A stretch of 64,000 nucleotides of DNA from the NCBI RefSeq assembly GCF_003367505.1, contig NZ_PXXX01000003.1:1-64000 (forward strand). The letters are read 5' to 3'. Of this stretch, positions 1 through 10,532 are shown in pieces. The DNA comes from Lysinibacillus capsici (GTDB taxonomy: Bacteria; Bacillota; Bacilli; Bacillales_A; Planococcaceae). The notes under the pieces were generated by a model. The model ran no database searches, was not told the DNA's origin, and saw nothing but the letters and a program-made list of their open reading frames with translations. Each line of letters begins with the position of its first letter. Positions within the stretch are counted from its first letter, which is position 1. The position numbers and the translations under genes were made by a program.

Positions 1-1922
<1,922 letters not shown>

Positions 1923-2011
1923 TTATAGATTCGTTGCAACTGTATTTAAGATAATTGGATGTTTATCCTGCAAACAGGAGACGAAACTTTTTAGATGGTG
2001 ATTGATATTTT

Positions 2012-3097
2012 TTAAGAGTCTTTGTGATTGATTGTTAAAATACGCTTGAAATATTCTTTATTGTGTAGAATTTTTGGGTCATTCGGAATAAACGAGCCCG
2101 CTAATTCATTATGGGCATTGGCTAGTTCATATTGTTGTAAGCGATCGTAAAGAACACAGAGCTGTAAGTGGGGTAGCCATGTAGAAAAGCTTTTGTTTTG
2201 AAAGGGCGCATTTGGCTTCTGTTTAATCACTAGAGCTTGCTCATACCAAAATATAGCTTCGTAATTTCTAGATTGTTCCATAAAGTGATAACCTAGGCGA
2301 CAGCAGGCTTCTGGTCGGGGGATATCGTATTCAAAGCTTCGTAGTATAGCGCTGAAATTGTTTTCTTTATCGTTTAAATGGGAATAGCAATCAGCTAATT
2401 TTAAGCAGGCACGTATGTTATCTTCAATCCACCCTAATTTGGACGTTAAAAATAATTCATAATAATAAATAGCTTCCTCAAACAGGCCATGATCTACTAA
2501 TTCATTAGCAAAATAAAATGTATCACGTGGTGATAGTGTTTCTCCCGTTTCAATCAGTTGTCTATAAATCGTAATATTGCGGGAGTGATCATGGGTTAAC
2601 GGTAAATGGCTGACAGCAACATCACTATCAAACAACATACCACAAACTTCTAAATATTCATGAACTGCACCAATCCATTGAAATTGCTTTTCCCTCCTGA
2701 CAAGGCGATATCTTCTTATTAAGGCATCTGCATTTCCCTCATGATCGAAACTTAAATGATAATTCATAGAAACAGCATCAATGTCGGAAGTAAGAGATGC
2801 TTTGAGTGCCTTTAATTTTTGGCGGTCTTCCTCTAAAAAAACATCGTCAGCATCAAGCCAGAGGATGTATTCTTTTGTTGCTTGTTGAAAGGAAAAGTTT
2901 CGTGCTGCTGCAAAGTGATGTATCCATTTAAAATCAAAAATTCGGTCTGTATATTGTGCAACCACTTGCTTTGTACTATCTGTTGATCCCGTATCAACAA
3001 TATTAATTTCATCTACTATATCTTTGACAGAGTCAAGACATCGACCAATAACATCTTCTTCATTTTTTACAATCATACATAAGCTAATGGATATCAT
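2012..3097 (-). CDS. Family 2 glycosyltransferase with C-terminal TPR-like repeats
   Basis: The N-terminal ~200 residues are a GT-A glycosyltransferase domain: SLCMIVKNEED opening, the nucleotide-sugar fold segment IVDTGSTDST and the metal-binding LDADD. The C-terminal half is helical and TPR-like. This architecture is common in SunS-like and spore-surface glycosyltransferases that act on proteins. A start 21 nt further upstream is in frame, but the AAGGAGG ribosome site lies 9 nt before the internal ATG used here, so the protein begins MISISLCMIVK. It lies upstream of, and in the same direction as, the collagen-like gene, which suggests but does not prove that it glycosylates its Thr residues. 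The donor sugar cannot be read from the sequence. Confidence 0.85.
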   Translation of the reverse strand: MISISLCMIVKNEEDVIGRCLDSVKDIVDEINIVDTGSTDSTKQVVAQYTDRIFDFKWIHHFAAARNFSFQQATKEYILWLDADDVFLEEDRQKLKALKASLTSDIDAVSMNYHLSFDHEGNADALIRRYRLVRREKQFQWIGAVHEYLEVCGMLFDSDVAVSHLPLTHDHSRNITIYRQLIETGETLSPRDTFYFANELVDHGLFEEAIYYYELFLTSKLGWIEDNIRACLKLADCYSHLNDKENNFSAILRSFEYDIPRPEACCRLGYHFMEQSRNYEAIFWYEQALVIKQKPNAPFQNKSFSTWLPHLQLCVLYDRLQQYELANAHNELAGSFIPNDPKILHNKEYFKRILTINHKDS

Positions 3098-3290
3098 ACT
3101 CAAATTCCTCCTTACCATTATCTTTGTAATATATGTAAGGACGGAAATATTGGTTGGATGATTGAACTGTTAGAAGAATTGCGCGCCTGATATGTGAAAT
3201 GTATTTTCATGGTTTGTCATAAATTTACCTTCCAAGTTTCACCCGAATTTCACAATTGTGAAGTATAGTAAAGGGGCAGAGGTGATAAAG

Positions 3291-4250
3291 TTGAAAAAAT
3301 GGGCATTCTTCATTTTTTCGTTACTACAAATTATATGGTTAGCGGGTTGCGCTGAAAAGTCATATGAACCCATTGAAAGGGAACGAAGTTTTATAGCTTC
3401 ATTGAACATACAAGAGCCATCATTAGATTTTATTGATGAGGATGGGAATATGCTTGCGACATGGTTATTTGATAAGGCTTATTCAGGGGCCATATTATTA
3501 GGAGATGACCAAGTTTTATTATATGGACACCAACTAAATAACATCGACGTCTATACAATATCCACCGGAGAAAAGCTCTATTCAAAAAAAGTAGAGATTG
3601 GTACGACCAATGTATACTACGATGACAACATCAAGCAATTTTTTATCACGAATAGTAAAACCAATACAGTGACAAGCTTTGATCAAGAAGGCAATCAGCT
3701 AGCTTCACAACAACTTGGCAATTATCCAATGTCAATGACATCGTATAGGGATAAACTATATGTTATTAATTTTAAAGATACAAAGTTATCTGTGTTAAAT
3801 ATGAAGGATTTAAAAATTGAGCAAGAATGGCCGATTCAAAAATCTGCACATGGAATAGCTGTTCTAGAAGAAACACATGAGCTATGGGTAGGCGGTCATG
3901 GGGAAGGAAGTAAGCCAAATAGTTCTGTTAAAAAATATGATTTGACTACAGGTCAACTGCATGGAGAGATTGACATGCCTTTGATGCCAGTAGGAATAAA
4001 AAAGACCAAAGATGCTATTCTTGTTGTAAGTCATGGTCACAACGAGTTATATGTGGCTGACTTTGATGGCCATATCAAATGGCAGCAAGAGGTTGGGGCA
4101 AATCCATTTGTAGTGGATCAATTTAAAGATTATATTGTTGTCGCTGGCTATGATGATCACACATTGTATTTTATAAAAGATGGCCAGAAGGAAAAAACAG
4201 TTGATGTGGGGAAAGGTGCTTTTCAGCTGTTAGTAAGGGAGGAACAATGA
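3291..4250 (+). CDS. Lipoprotein with YncE-like beta-propeller repeats
   Basis: The product has a lipoprotein signal peptide (KKWAFFIFSLL...WLAGC) with a clear lipobox, so it should be anchored to the outer face of the membrane. The rest, about 300 residues, consists of repeated beta-strand units with motifs such as LYVINF, HGIAV and LWVGG, typical of YncE/SMP-30-type propellers. The start is taken as TTG, 6 nt after AGAGGTG; upstream in-frame GTG codons at 3258 and 3282 are possible but less well placed. It opens an operon whose next gene overlaps by 4 nt (ATGA) and encodes a response regulator. A sensory or ligand-binding accessory role for that two-component system is inferred. The ligand is unknown. 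Confidence 0.72.
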   Translation: MKKWAFFIFSLLQIIWLAGCAEKSYEPIERERSFIASLNIQEPSLDFIDEDGNMLATWLFDKAYSGAILLGDDQVLLYGHQLNNIDVYTISTGEKLYSKKVEIGTTNVYYDDNIKQFFITNSKTNTVTSFDQEGNQLASQQLGNYPMSMTSYRDKLYVINFKDTKLSVLNMKDLKIEQEWPIQKSAHGIAVLEETHELWVGGHGEGSKPNSSVKKYDLTTGQLHGEIDMPLMPVGIKKTKDAILVVSHGHNELYVADFDGHIKWQQEVGANPFVVDQFKDYIVVAGYDDHTLYFIKDGQKEKTVDVGKGAFQLLVREEQ

Positions 4251-4933
4251 TGACAACTGTATTAATAGTTGATGATGAGCAGGATATGCGTAATTTAATT
4301 GAAATGATGCTCAATAACTCTGATATAGAGACATTTACTGCCGCTAGTGGAACTGAGGCTTACGATGTAATAGTGCGTGAAAATATAGATTTAGTCTTAC
4401 TTGATGTAATGATGCCACATGAGGATGGTTTTGTTGTTTGTCAAAGTATTCGGGCTATGTCCAATGTGCCGATTATTTTTTTAACTGCACGTGATGCGAA
4501 TGAGGATAAAGTGAAAGGTCTTACACTTGGCGGAGATGATTATATTGTTAAGCCATTTACACATGATGAACTCGTAGCCAGAATTTATGCTGTATTAAGA
4601 CGAAGTGGTGCAAATATTACAGAACTACAGCAAAAGTACGTAATTTTTGGCTCTATTAAAATAGATGAAATAGCACGAAAAGTATCCGTTGATGGAAAGA
4701 GTATTCCACTTACTTTAAAGGAATTTGAACTCTTACACTTATTTATGAAAAATCCAGGAAATGCCTATTCGAGAGAGCAATTATTAGAACGCATTTGGGA
4801 TATTGATTATGTAGGTGGAACACGCACGGTAGATACACATATTAAAACTTTACGAATAAAGCTTGGAAAGGATGCGGCTTCGCATATTCAAACCGTTTGG
4901 GGTGTGGGCTACCGCTTTGATCCTGGCGAATGA
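4247..4933 (+). CDS. OmpR/PhoB-family response regulator
   Basis: A two-domain regulator of normal length (228 aa). The receiver domain has the acidic pair DDE (residues 9-11), the phospho-acceptor Asp53 in LLDVMMP, the conserved Thr in FLTA and Lys in VKPF. The C-terminal winged helix carries LTLKEFELL, SREQLLERIWD and the GVGYRF ending. It overlaps the lipoprotein gene upstream and the histidine kinase gene downstream by ATGA, so the three are translationally coupled and form one two-component operon. The start follows GGGAGGAACA; the second ATG, one codon later, is equally possible. Targets are not evident, but autoregulation is usual for this family. Confidence 0.95.
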   Translation: MMTTVLIVDDEQDMRNLIEMMLNNSDIETFTAASGTEAYDVIVRENIDLVLLDVMMPHEDGFVVCQSIRAMSNVPIIFLTARDANEDKVKGLTLGGDDYIVKPFTHDELVARIYAVLRRSGANITELQQKYVIFGSIKIDEIARKVSVDGKSIPLTLKEFELLHLFMKNPGNAYSREQLLERIWDIDYVGGTRTVDTHIKTLRIKLGKDAASHIQTVWGVGYRFDPGE

Positions 4934-6318
4934 AAAAAATTGCCACGCGCATTTGGTTGTTAATTTTCGCCTTTTTAATTATTACCGTTGTCTTTATGTA
5001 TGTTCTCACAAATTTTTTATATCAACGTTTATATGTACAAGATACAGAAGATACAATGGTCGAAGTTGGATTGAAGCTACAAACAATGTATGACAATGGC
5101 AAGGTAACGGATGAATTTATTGCAGATATTGAAGAATTTAATGATTATTCCAATTTGAATATATTTGCGGTAAGGAATCCTCGTGAATTAAGTGCCTGTG
5201 TTCCATTTGATATCGATTATGAGACATTGATTGGTCCTGAGGAAAGACAAAAATTATTGGCAGGAAAGTATGTGCAAAAAATTGGGTACGAGCCTCGCTT
5301 TGATCGACAACTTATTTCGGTGGTTGTACCACTTGTTGATCAAAATCGATTAGAAGGTATTATTTATATTTATTTCCCACTGGCCAAAATTAGTGAATTG
5401 GCAAATAGTGGCGTTATTTTATTGTTTATTAGTGCTTTCATATTTTTAGTAGTTGTTAGCTATTTAATTTATAAAGGGATTCGACATATTATGCGACCAT
5501 TAAACGATTTACAGCTTGCAGTGGAGCAGATGTCCTATGGGAATTATGAGACTCGTGTACCTGTCAATTCACGAGATGAAATCGGTAAATTATCTAGTAC
5601 CTTTAATAAAATGGCAGAGGCCATTCAGCAAGAGGATGAAGCACAAAAAACATTCTTGGCAACAGTCTCGCATGAATTACGAACACCAATTAGCTATGTA
5701 AAGGGCTATAGCGAAGCCATGCAAAATGGCATCATCACAGAAGGCCAAAAAGAAGAAACCATTCAGCTAATCGTCCGTGAGGCCAATCGCATGGAACGCT
5801 TAACAAACGAATTACTTCAACTGGCAAGAACAGAAAATGAACAAACTGACATTGATTTATATCCAATTCCATTAGGTGAAACATTACGAGAGGTTCAAAA
5901 AATCTTAACGCATCAAGCAAATAAAAAGAACATAACTTTATATTTAGATGTAGATGATGCCCTAATTATTGAAGCGGATGAAGTAAAACTAAAACAAATT
6001 TTTATTAACATTATTGAAAATGCGATTAATTATTCGCATGAAAATTCTAAGGTGGAAATTGTTGCTGCTGAAAAGGCTGGTAGTGCACAAATTACCATTA
6101 GGGATTATGGAATTGGTATTCCTGTCGAGGATTTAACCCATGTCACTGAACGATTTTATCGTGTTAACAAAGCTCGAAGTCGTGCGGACGGTGGTAGTGG
6201 ACTAGGTTTATCGATTGTTGAACAGTTATTAAAACAGTTACAGGGAACGTTAGAAATTGAAAGTGTTGTTGAAAAAGGCACATCCGTGAAGATACGGTTG
6301 CCATTAATGGAGGATTAA
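4930..6318 (+). CDS. Membrane sensor histidine kinase (HAMP-HisKA-HATPase)
   Basis: The protein has a transmembrane helix at about residues 8-30, an extracytoplasmic sensor region of ~125 residues, a second helix at about 160-182, then HAMP, dimerisation and ATPase domains. The phospho-accepting His is His248 in SHELRTP. The N box is NIIENAINYS, and GIGIP and GGSGLGLSI form the nucleotide lid. It overlaps its response regulator by 4 nt and is followed 3 nt later by a YtkA-like lipoprotein. With lipoproteins on both sides of the pair, the signal is probably in the envelope. The sensor region resembles nothing I can name. Confidence 0.93.
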   Translation: MKKIATRIWLLIFAFLIITVVFMYVLTNFLYQRLYVQDTEDTMVEVGLKLQTMYDNGKVTDEFIADIEEFNDYSNLNIFAVRNPRELSACVPFDIDYETLIGPEERQKLLAGKYVQKIGYEPRFDRQLISVVVPLVDQNRLEGIIYIYFPLAKISELANSGVILLFISAFIFLVVVSYLIYKGIRHIMRPLNDLQLAVEQMSYGNYETRVPVNSRDEIGKLSSTFNKMAEAIQQEDEAQKTFLATVSHELRTPISYVKGYSEAMQNGIITEGQKEETIQLIVREANRMERLTNELLQLARTENEQTDIDLYPIPLGETLREVQKILTHQANKKNITLYLDVDDALIIEADEVKLKQIFINIIENAINYSHENSKVEIVAAEKAGSAQITIRDYGIGIPVEDLTHVTERFYRVNKARSRADGGSGLGLSIVEQLLKQLQGTLEIESVVEKGTSVKIRLPLMED

Positions 6319-6321
6319 AAG

Positions 6322-6846
6322 ATGAAAAAGTGGTTATTTGCGCTAATTGCAGTCCCTACATTATTAGTAGGATGTGGAGAAAAAAAAGAGGCATTGCCAG
6401 AACCAGAAGTACCACAGATCCCAGAAGTTGAAATTTTAACACCAAAAGAAGTAGCACTCAATGAAACGATTGAGCTGGCAGCACATGTTGAACAAGGTGG
6501 AAAAAATGTCGATGATGCTGTAGTAGAATTTGAAGTTTGGGAATCAGGAAAACGCGATGAAGGACAAATGATTGATGGGAAATTAGAGCAAGACGGTGTA
6601 TATAAAGCAACGACTACTTTTGATCATGATGGTGTGTATTATATGTATGCACATACAACAGCTAACGGTGTTCATAATATGCCAAAGCAACAAATTATTG
6701 CTGGAAGCCCTGATATGACAAAGGTTGTCCCAGAGGATGAAAAAGCCAATAACAGCATGGATAATAACATGATGGATCATAATAATGACACTTCAGATGA
6801 TATGGATCATGAGGAAGAGAAAAAAGATGAAAAAAATCATCATTAA
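6322..6846 (+). CDS. YtkA/FixH-like lipoprotein with acidic His/Met-rich tail
   Basis: Signal peptide with lipobox (LLVGCG), then a Pro/Glu-rich linker and a ~90-residue immunoglobulin-like domain of the YtkA/FixH type (VEFEVWESGK, YYMYAHT). The last ~40 residues are dominated by Asp, Glu, Asn, His and Met, ending in two His, which looks like a metal-binding tail. YtkA-like domains occur in proteins linked to copper handling and respiratory-oxidase assembly. It is the last gene of the operon, 3 nt after the kinase stop, so it is co-transcribed with the two-component system. A role in metal sensing or delivery at the membrane surface is inferred. Confidence 0.78.
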   Translation: MKKWLFALIAVPTLLVGCGEKKEALPEPEVPQIPEVEILTPKEVALNETIELAAHVEQGGKNVDDAVVEFEVWESGKRDEGQMIDGKLEQDGVYKATTTFDHDGVYYMYAHTTANGVHNMPKQQIIAGSPDMTKVVPEDEKANNSMDNNMMDHNNDTSDDMDHEEEKKDEKNHH

Positions 6847-6879
6847 AAGCTTGCAATTTTTTTGAAATAGGAATATGAT

Positions 6880-6917
6880 AATGACCAGATGACCGAAATG
6901 GTTTTCTGGTCATTTTT
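6880..6917 (+). terminator. Inverted repeat: terminator, possibly also the yhgD operator
   Basis: A perfect 10-bp inverted repeat (AATGACCAGA / TCTGGTCATT, 15-nt spacing) is followed by a T run, so it can end the upstream operon. It also contains AATGACCAGATGAC, nearly identical to a sequence in front of yhgE, so it may double as a TetR operator. Confidence 0.6.
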
Positions 6918-6967
6918 ATTGAAGTGTACGAGAGATGTACATAACCTAACTAGAAAGGATGTTACTA

Positions 6968-7540
6968 ATGGATCGTAGGCAGGAAATTCTTGAAGCAGCT
7001 GCAAAATCTTTTACATTGTTTGGCTACAAGGCAACAACAATGGAGCAAGTGGCTAAAATCGCCAATGTCGGTAAAGGTACGATTTATACATTCTTTGCAA
7101 ATAAAGAAATTTTATTTCAAGAGATCGCAATGTCACTTGTACGAGAGATGAAAGCGGAAGCAGATGCAGTGTTGGATGCATCAGCAAGCTTTATGGATAA
7201 TGCGCATAATGCTTTAATGAAAATGCTACAGTTCCGAGAAAAACATCTTTTATTTGCAAAGCTAATCGAGGAAGAAAAAGAATTACGAACACCAGCAGTT
7301 AAACAGGTGCTACTACGTATCGAGACTGAAATCTTATCGTATGTCGCAGAGTTAATACAACGACGTATTAATAAAGGTGAAATTAGAGAGTGTGATGCGG
7401 AGCTAGTTAGTTACTTATTGCTGAAGGCATATCTTGCTTTTGTTGTCGATTGGCATGAGTTACATGGTGATGTAATCCCTGAAGAAAAGATTCTTAATCT
7501 TTTTAAGGAAACTATCTTTCGAGGTTTGATTTTAACTTGA
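6968..7540 (+). CDS. yhgD: TetR-family regulator, YhgD-like
   Basis: A 190-residue TetR protein. The N-terminal helix-turn-helix is well conserved (ILEAAAKSFTLFGYKATTMEQVA, then GKGTIYTFFANKE), and the C-terminal ~130 residues form a helical ligand-binding and dimerisation domain. The start is the ATG 8 nt after AAAGGA; an in-frame ATG 9 nt upstream overlaps that site and is less likely. In B. subtilis yhgD lies directly before yhgE, as here, and regulators of this type usually repress the adjacent membrane protein. A shared TGACC-based sequence lies upstream of both genes and is the natural candidate operator. The inducer is unknown. Confidence 0.85.
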   Translation: MDRRQEILEAAAKSFTLFGYKATTMEQVAKIANVGKGTIYTFFANKEILFQEIAMSLVREMKAEADAVLDASASFMDNAHNALMKMLQFREKHLLFAKLIEEEKELRTPAVKQVLLRIETEILSYVAELIQRRINKGEIRECDAELVSYLLLKAYLAFVVDWHELHGDVIPEEKILNLFKETIFRGLILT

Positions 7541-7623
7541 TTCGATAAAATACAGCTGTATAAGTATTGAATCAAGTGCTCTTTTTGCAATATTGTCGAG
7601 GTTGATTATTTTTTTTGAATGAA

Positions 7624-7648
7624 AATGACCAAATGACGTTTTCGGTCA
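7624..7648 (+). promoter_or_regulatory. TetR-operator-like dyad upstream of yhgE
   Basis: TGACC and GGTCA half sites are separated by 13 nt about 26-50 nt before the yhgE start, embedded in AATGACCAAATGAC. The same 14-mer, with one mismatch, occurs before yhgD (6880-6893). A repeated site in front of both a TetR gene and its neighbour fits repression by YhgD. Function is inferred. Confidence 0.55.
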
Positions 7649-7673
7649 AATAGTTTAGGAGTGAGGATATTAT

Positions 7674-9863
7674 ATGATTAAAGCTGAGTGGCTGAAGATC
7701 TTTAAAACAAGAAAAATGCTTGTGTCAATCATTGCTGTATTATTTATTCCAGTAATGTATGCGGGTATGTTTTTATGGGCGTTTTGGGATCCTTATGCGG
7801 GGCTTCCTAATCTTCCAGTAGCTGTTGTTAATGAGGATACTGGTGCTGAGATGGATGGCGTTAAATTAGACTTAGGGGATACCTTGGTCGATAAATTGAT
7901 AGATAGCGAGCAATTTAACTTTATAGAAGTTTCAAAAGATGAAGCTGAAAAAGGCTTAAATAGTCGTGACTATTATATGATTTTAGAAATTCCAACAAAT
8001 TTCTCTGAACATGCAACAACACTATTAGATGACAAACCATCAAAATTAGTAATGAACTACATTCCAAACGAGGGATTGAACTTCCTTGGTGCTCAAATTG
8101 GTGAGACTGCAATGGATCGTGTACGCGCTGAAGTAAATTCTCAAGTATCAGCGACTTATGCTGAAAAATTATTTGATTCCATTGCAACACTTGGAGATGG
8201 CTTTACAGAAGCTGCAGATGGCTCAAATAAGCTAGATGAGGGTGCACAAAAAGTAGCGAATGGTGCAAAAGATTTAAAAGGATATCTGGAGCAACTAGCA
8301 TCGAGCACAGTTGAACTATCAAATGGTACTGATAAATTAACAAAAGGTGCGGGAGATGCCGCAAAAGGCGCGAATGACTTATCTAGTGGTTTAGTCAAAC
8401 TACAAGATGGTACTGTTCAATTACAACAGGGTGCACAGCAAGCTGCAAATGGAGCAACGAGCCTTGAACAGGGGTTATCACAATATACACAAGGTGTTGC
8501 AAAAGTTGGTGCTGGTTTAAACACTTTAAACGACAAACAACAGCAAATTAGTGCAGGTGCAGCATCTATTGCTGAGAATGCCGGTGCATTGAATGGTGCG
8601 GCAACTCAATTAACAGCGGGATCTGCAAAAGTAGAGGCAGGCATTACAGCTCTATCAAATCAATTACAAACGATGATGGCTTCAATGCCTGAAGAGCAAG
8701 CAACAGCGTTGAAACAAACATTAGCGGAACTACAGGCAGGTAGTGCTAGTGTGCATAACGGTTTAACATCCTTATCAGCTGGTACAGAAAAATTACAAGC
8801 TGGTGCCAATCAAGTAAGCTCTGGGGCAACTCAAATTGCAGCAGGTCAAGCAGAAGTGCTAGCTGGTGCGAATGCATTATCAGCTAAAAGTAATGCTTTA
8901 TTGGAAGGTGCAAAAGGTCTACAAGCAGGTAATGCTACATTAGCTGCAAAATTAGGTGAACTACATGCAGGTGTGAATACAGCTGTAACAGGTTCAAAAA
9001 CATTAGCATCTGGTTTAAATGAATTAGCGAATGGTACAACAACATTAAATCAAGGTACTTCAACACTTGCTTCAAAATCTGGTGAGCTAGCACAAGGATC
9101 TGCAACACTTGCAGATGGTTCGACGGAGCTTGCAGATGGTACAGCTACTTTATCTGGTAAATTAGGTGAGGCTAGTGAAAAAGCAAATGAAGTTAAAGCA
9201 AATCAAGACACGTATGATATGGTAGGTAGTCCAGTTGAAGTTGAAAAAGAGTCTGTAAACCATGTTCCTAACTATGGTACAGGTTTTGCACCGTACTTTA
9301 TTTCTCTAGGTTTATTCGTAGGTGCATTATTAATTTCAATTGTGTTTCCACTTGTTGAACCTGCTATTCGTCCTAAAAACGGGGCATCTTGGTTTACAAG
9401 TAAAGTGACAGTACTAGCAGTCGTAGGTTTAGTGCAAACATTACTAACAGTAGTTATTGTTAAATGGGGTCTAGGCCTCGAAGTGAATAACATGGGCTAC
9501 TTTATCTTAACAGCCTTATTAACAAGCTATGTATTTTTAGCCTTAATCCAAATGCTTGTTTCAATCTTTGGTGACCCTGGTCGTTTCATGGCAATTGTTG
9601 TACTAATTTTACAATTAACAACAAGTGCAGGTACATTCCCATTAGAATTAATACCTTCACCATTACAAGTATTTAACAAGCTATTACCGATGACATATAC
9701 AGTTCAAGCATTTAAATCAAGTATTTCTACTGGTGATACGTCATTCTTAATGCAAAACTATGGAGTTCTAGCTGGCTTCTTAGTAGCATTCTTAGCGATC
9801 ACATTTGGTTACTTTATGCTACTGCACAATAAACGTTACTCTAAAGTAGCTGAAGAAAACTAA
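7674..9863 (+). CDS. yhgE: YhgE/Pip-domain membrane protein
   Basis: A 729-residue protein. An N-terminal transmembrane helix (about residues 17-38) is followed by an extracytoplasmic YhgE/Pip domain. A long central region (about 180-530) is built of short Gly-Ala-rich repeats of the type LxxGAxxLxxG, probably an extended helical stalk. The C-terminus has about five transmembrane helices of the ABC-2 permease type. The family includes the lactococcal phage-infection protein Pip and Esx-secretion-associated proteins of other Firmicutes. Phage reception cannot be assumed here. The start follows TAGGAGTGAGG. It is preceded by its probable repressor yhgD and followed by a strong terminator. Confidence 0.88.
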   Translation: MIKAEWLKIFKTRKMLVSIIAVLFIPVMYAGMFLWAFWDPYAGLPNLPVAVVNEDTGAEMDGVKLDLGDTLVDKLIDSEQFNFIEVSKDEAEKGLNSRDYYMILEIPTNFSEHATTLLDDKPSKLVMNYIPNEGLNFLGAQIGETAMDRVRAEVNSQVSATYAEKLFDSIATLGDGFTEAADGSNKLDEGAQKVANGAKDLKGYLEQLASSTVELSNGTDKLTKGAGDAAKGANDLSSGLVKLQDGTVQLQQGAQQAANGATSLEQGLSQYTQGVAKVGAGLNTLNDKQQQISAGAASIAENAGALNGAATQLTAGSAKVEAGITALSNQLQTMMASMPEEQATALKQTLAELQAGSASVHNGLTSLSAGTEKLQAGANQVSSGATQIAAGQAEVLAGANALSAKSNALLEGAKGLQAGNATLAAKLGELHAGVNTAVTGSKTLASGLNELANGTTTLNQGTSTLASKSGELAQGSATLADGSTELADGTATLSGKLGEASEKANEVKANQDTYDMVGSPVEVEKESVNHVPNYGTGFAPYFISLGLFVGALLISIVFPLVEPAIRPKNGASWFTSKVTVLAVVGLVQTLLTVVIVKWGLGLEVNNMGYFILTALLTSYVFLALIQMLVSIFGDPGRFMAIVVLILQLTTSAGTFPLELIPSPLQVFNKLLPMTYTVQAFKSSISTGDTSFLMQNYGVLAGFLVAFLAITFGYFMLLHNKRYSKVAEEN

Positions 9864-9868
9864 TCATG

Positions 9869-9903
9869 AAGCACTCACCTAATGTACGGTGAGTGCTTTG
9901 TTG
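9869..9903 (+). terminator. Rho-independent terminator after yhgE
   Basis: Stem AAGCACTCACC / GGTGAGTGCTT with an 8-nt loop, starting 6 nt after the stop codon and running into TTG-rich sequence. Confidence 0.85.
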
Positions 9904-9990
9904 TTCATAGGGGTTATGTAATAATTCTTCAGCCTCAAATGACATAAATAAAAACGAAGTTATCTATAGAAATTTTATGAAAAAAAGTAT

Positions 9991-10062
9991 GGATTTCCAT
10001 TGCGGTCATTTGTTTTTAAGTAGGTGAGCTGCTCCCTCTGGACGCTGGCAGAACGGAAATCC
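9991..10062. repeat. Small element bounded by imperfect terminal inverted repeats
   Basis: GGATTTCCATT and AACGGAAATCC, an 11-bp inverted pair with one mismatch, bound a 72-bp segment with internal pairing potential (GAGC/GCTC, CTGC/GCAG). It is more GC-rich than its surroundings. It has no coding potential and resembles the dispersed intergenic elements of Bacillaceae. No second copy was noticed in this window, so its repeat status is unproven. Confidence 0.4.
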
Positions 10063-10120
10063 CCCTTCCCTTGCCAAAAGGTATTTCTCTGCTAGTGATT
10101 GTCTTTTTCAAAAGCATAAA

Positions 10121-10158
10121 AACAACAGCTGATATGAGCGTATCAGCTGTTGTTTTTT
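10121..10158 (+). terminator. Strong hairpin with T run in the yhgE-yhfH gap
   Basis: A perfect 14-bp stem (AACAACAGCTGATA and complement) with a 6-nt loop runs into TTTT. It is ~220 nt beyond the yhgE terminator and no plus-strand gene lies before it, so it may end a small RNA or act as a second terminator. It could also stop minus-strand transcription from yhfH, because A-rich sequence precedes it. Confidence 0.65.
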
Positions 10159-10262
10159 GTAAGTGTAAGAGATTTAATTAAGGGTTCATCAAAATATGAT
10201 GAAGGGTGTCATGATTGCTACGTGTGGGGCACGTATATGACTATATCAGAATAGGCAAATGC

Positions 10263-10388
10263 TTATAGGTGGTTACATTTTTCACAAGTGTTGCTGTAGC
10301 ATTCGCTTTGTTCTTCCATTTTTTCACCGCACTCAGTACATTGCTTAGCAGGTAAATTCTTGAAAAATTCAACTACGTTTTCTAACAT
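10263..10388 (-). CDS. yhfH: YhfH-family small Cys protein
   Basis: A 41-residue protein beginning MLENVVEFFKNLPAKQC. It has two CxxC-type pairs (CTEC and a later CEKC plus a further Cys), the layout of a small zinc-ribbon. The start is set by AAAGGAGGAGTCC; longer upstream reading is not supported. B. subtilis yhfH sits in the same neighbourhood as lplJ and lcfB, which supports the identification. On the minus strand a TTGACG and a TACACT box 17 nt apart (about 10450-10473) are a reasonable promoter. Function is unknown; metal binding is inferred from the Cys spacing. Confidence 0.8.
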   Translation of the reverse strand: MLENVVEFFKNLPAKQCTECGEKMEEQSECYSNTCEKCNHL

Positions 10389-10532
10389 TGTGGACTCCTC
10401 CTTTAAGTTCATCTGTACTATTACTGTTTTGATATTTTCTAGTGTATTATAACAGATGCTTTTCGTCAACACAAAATGCCTAATTTACGGTAAAATAAAT
10501 ATGGATATTTTGTGAAGGAGGAAACGTGAACT

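Noticed and set aside
4863..5093. 76-residue frame across the regulator-kinase junction
   Set aside because: Shadow of the two overlapping real genes in another frame.
8156..8398. 80-residue minus-strand frame rich in Pro, Phe and Ser inside yhgE
   Set aside because: Antisense of the Gly-Ala-rich repeat region of yhgE.
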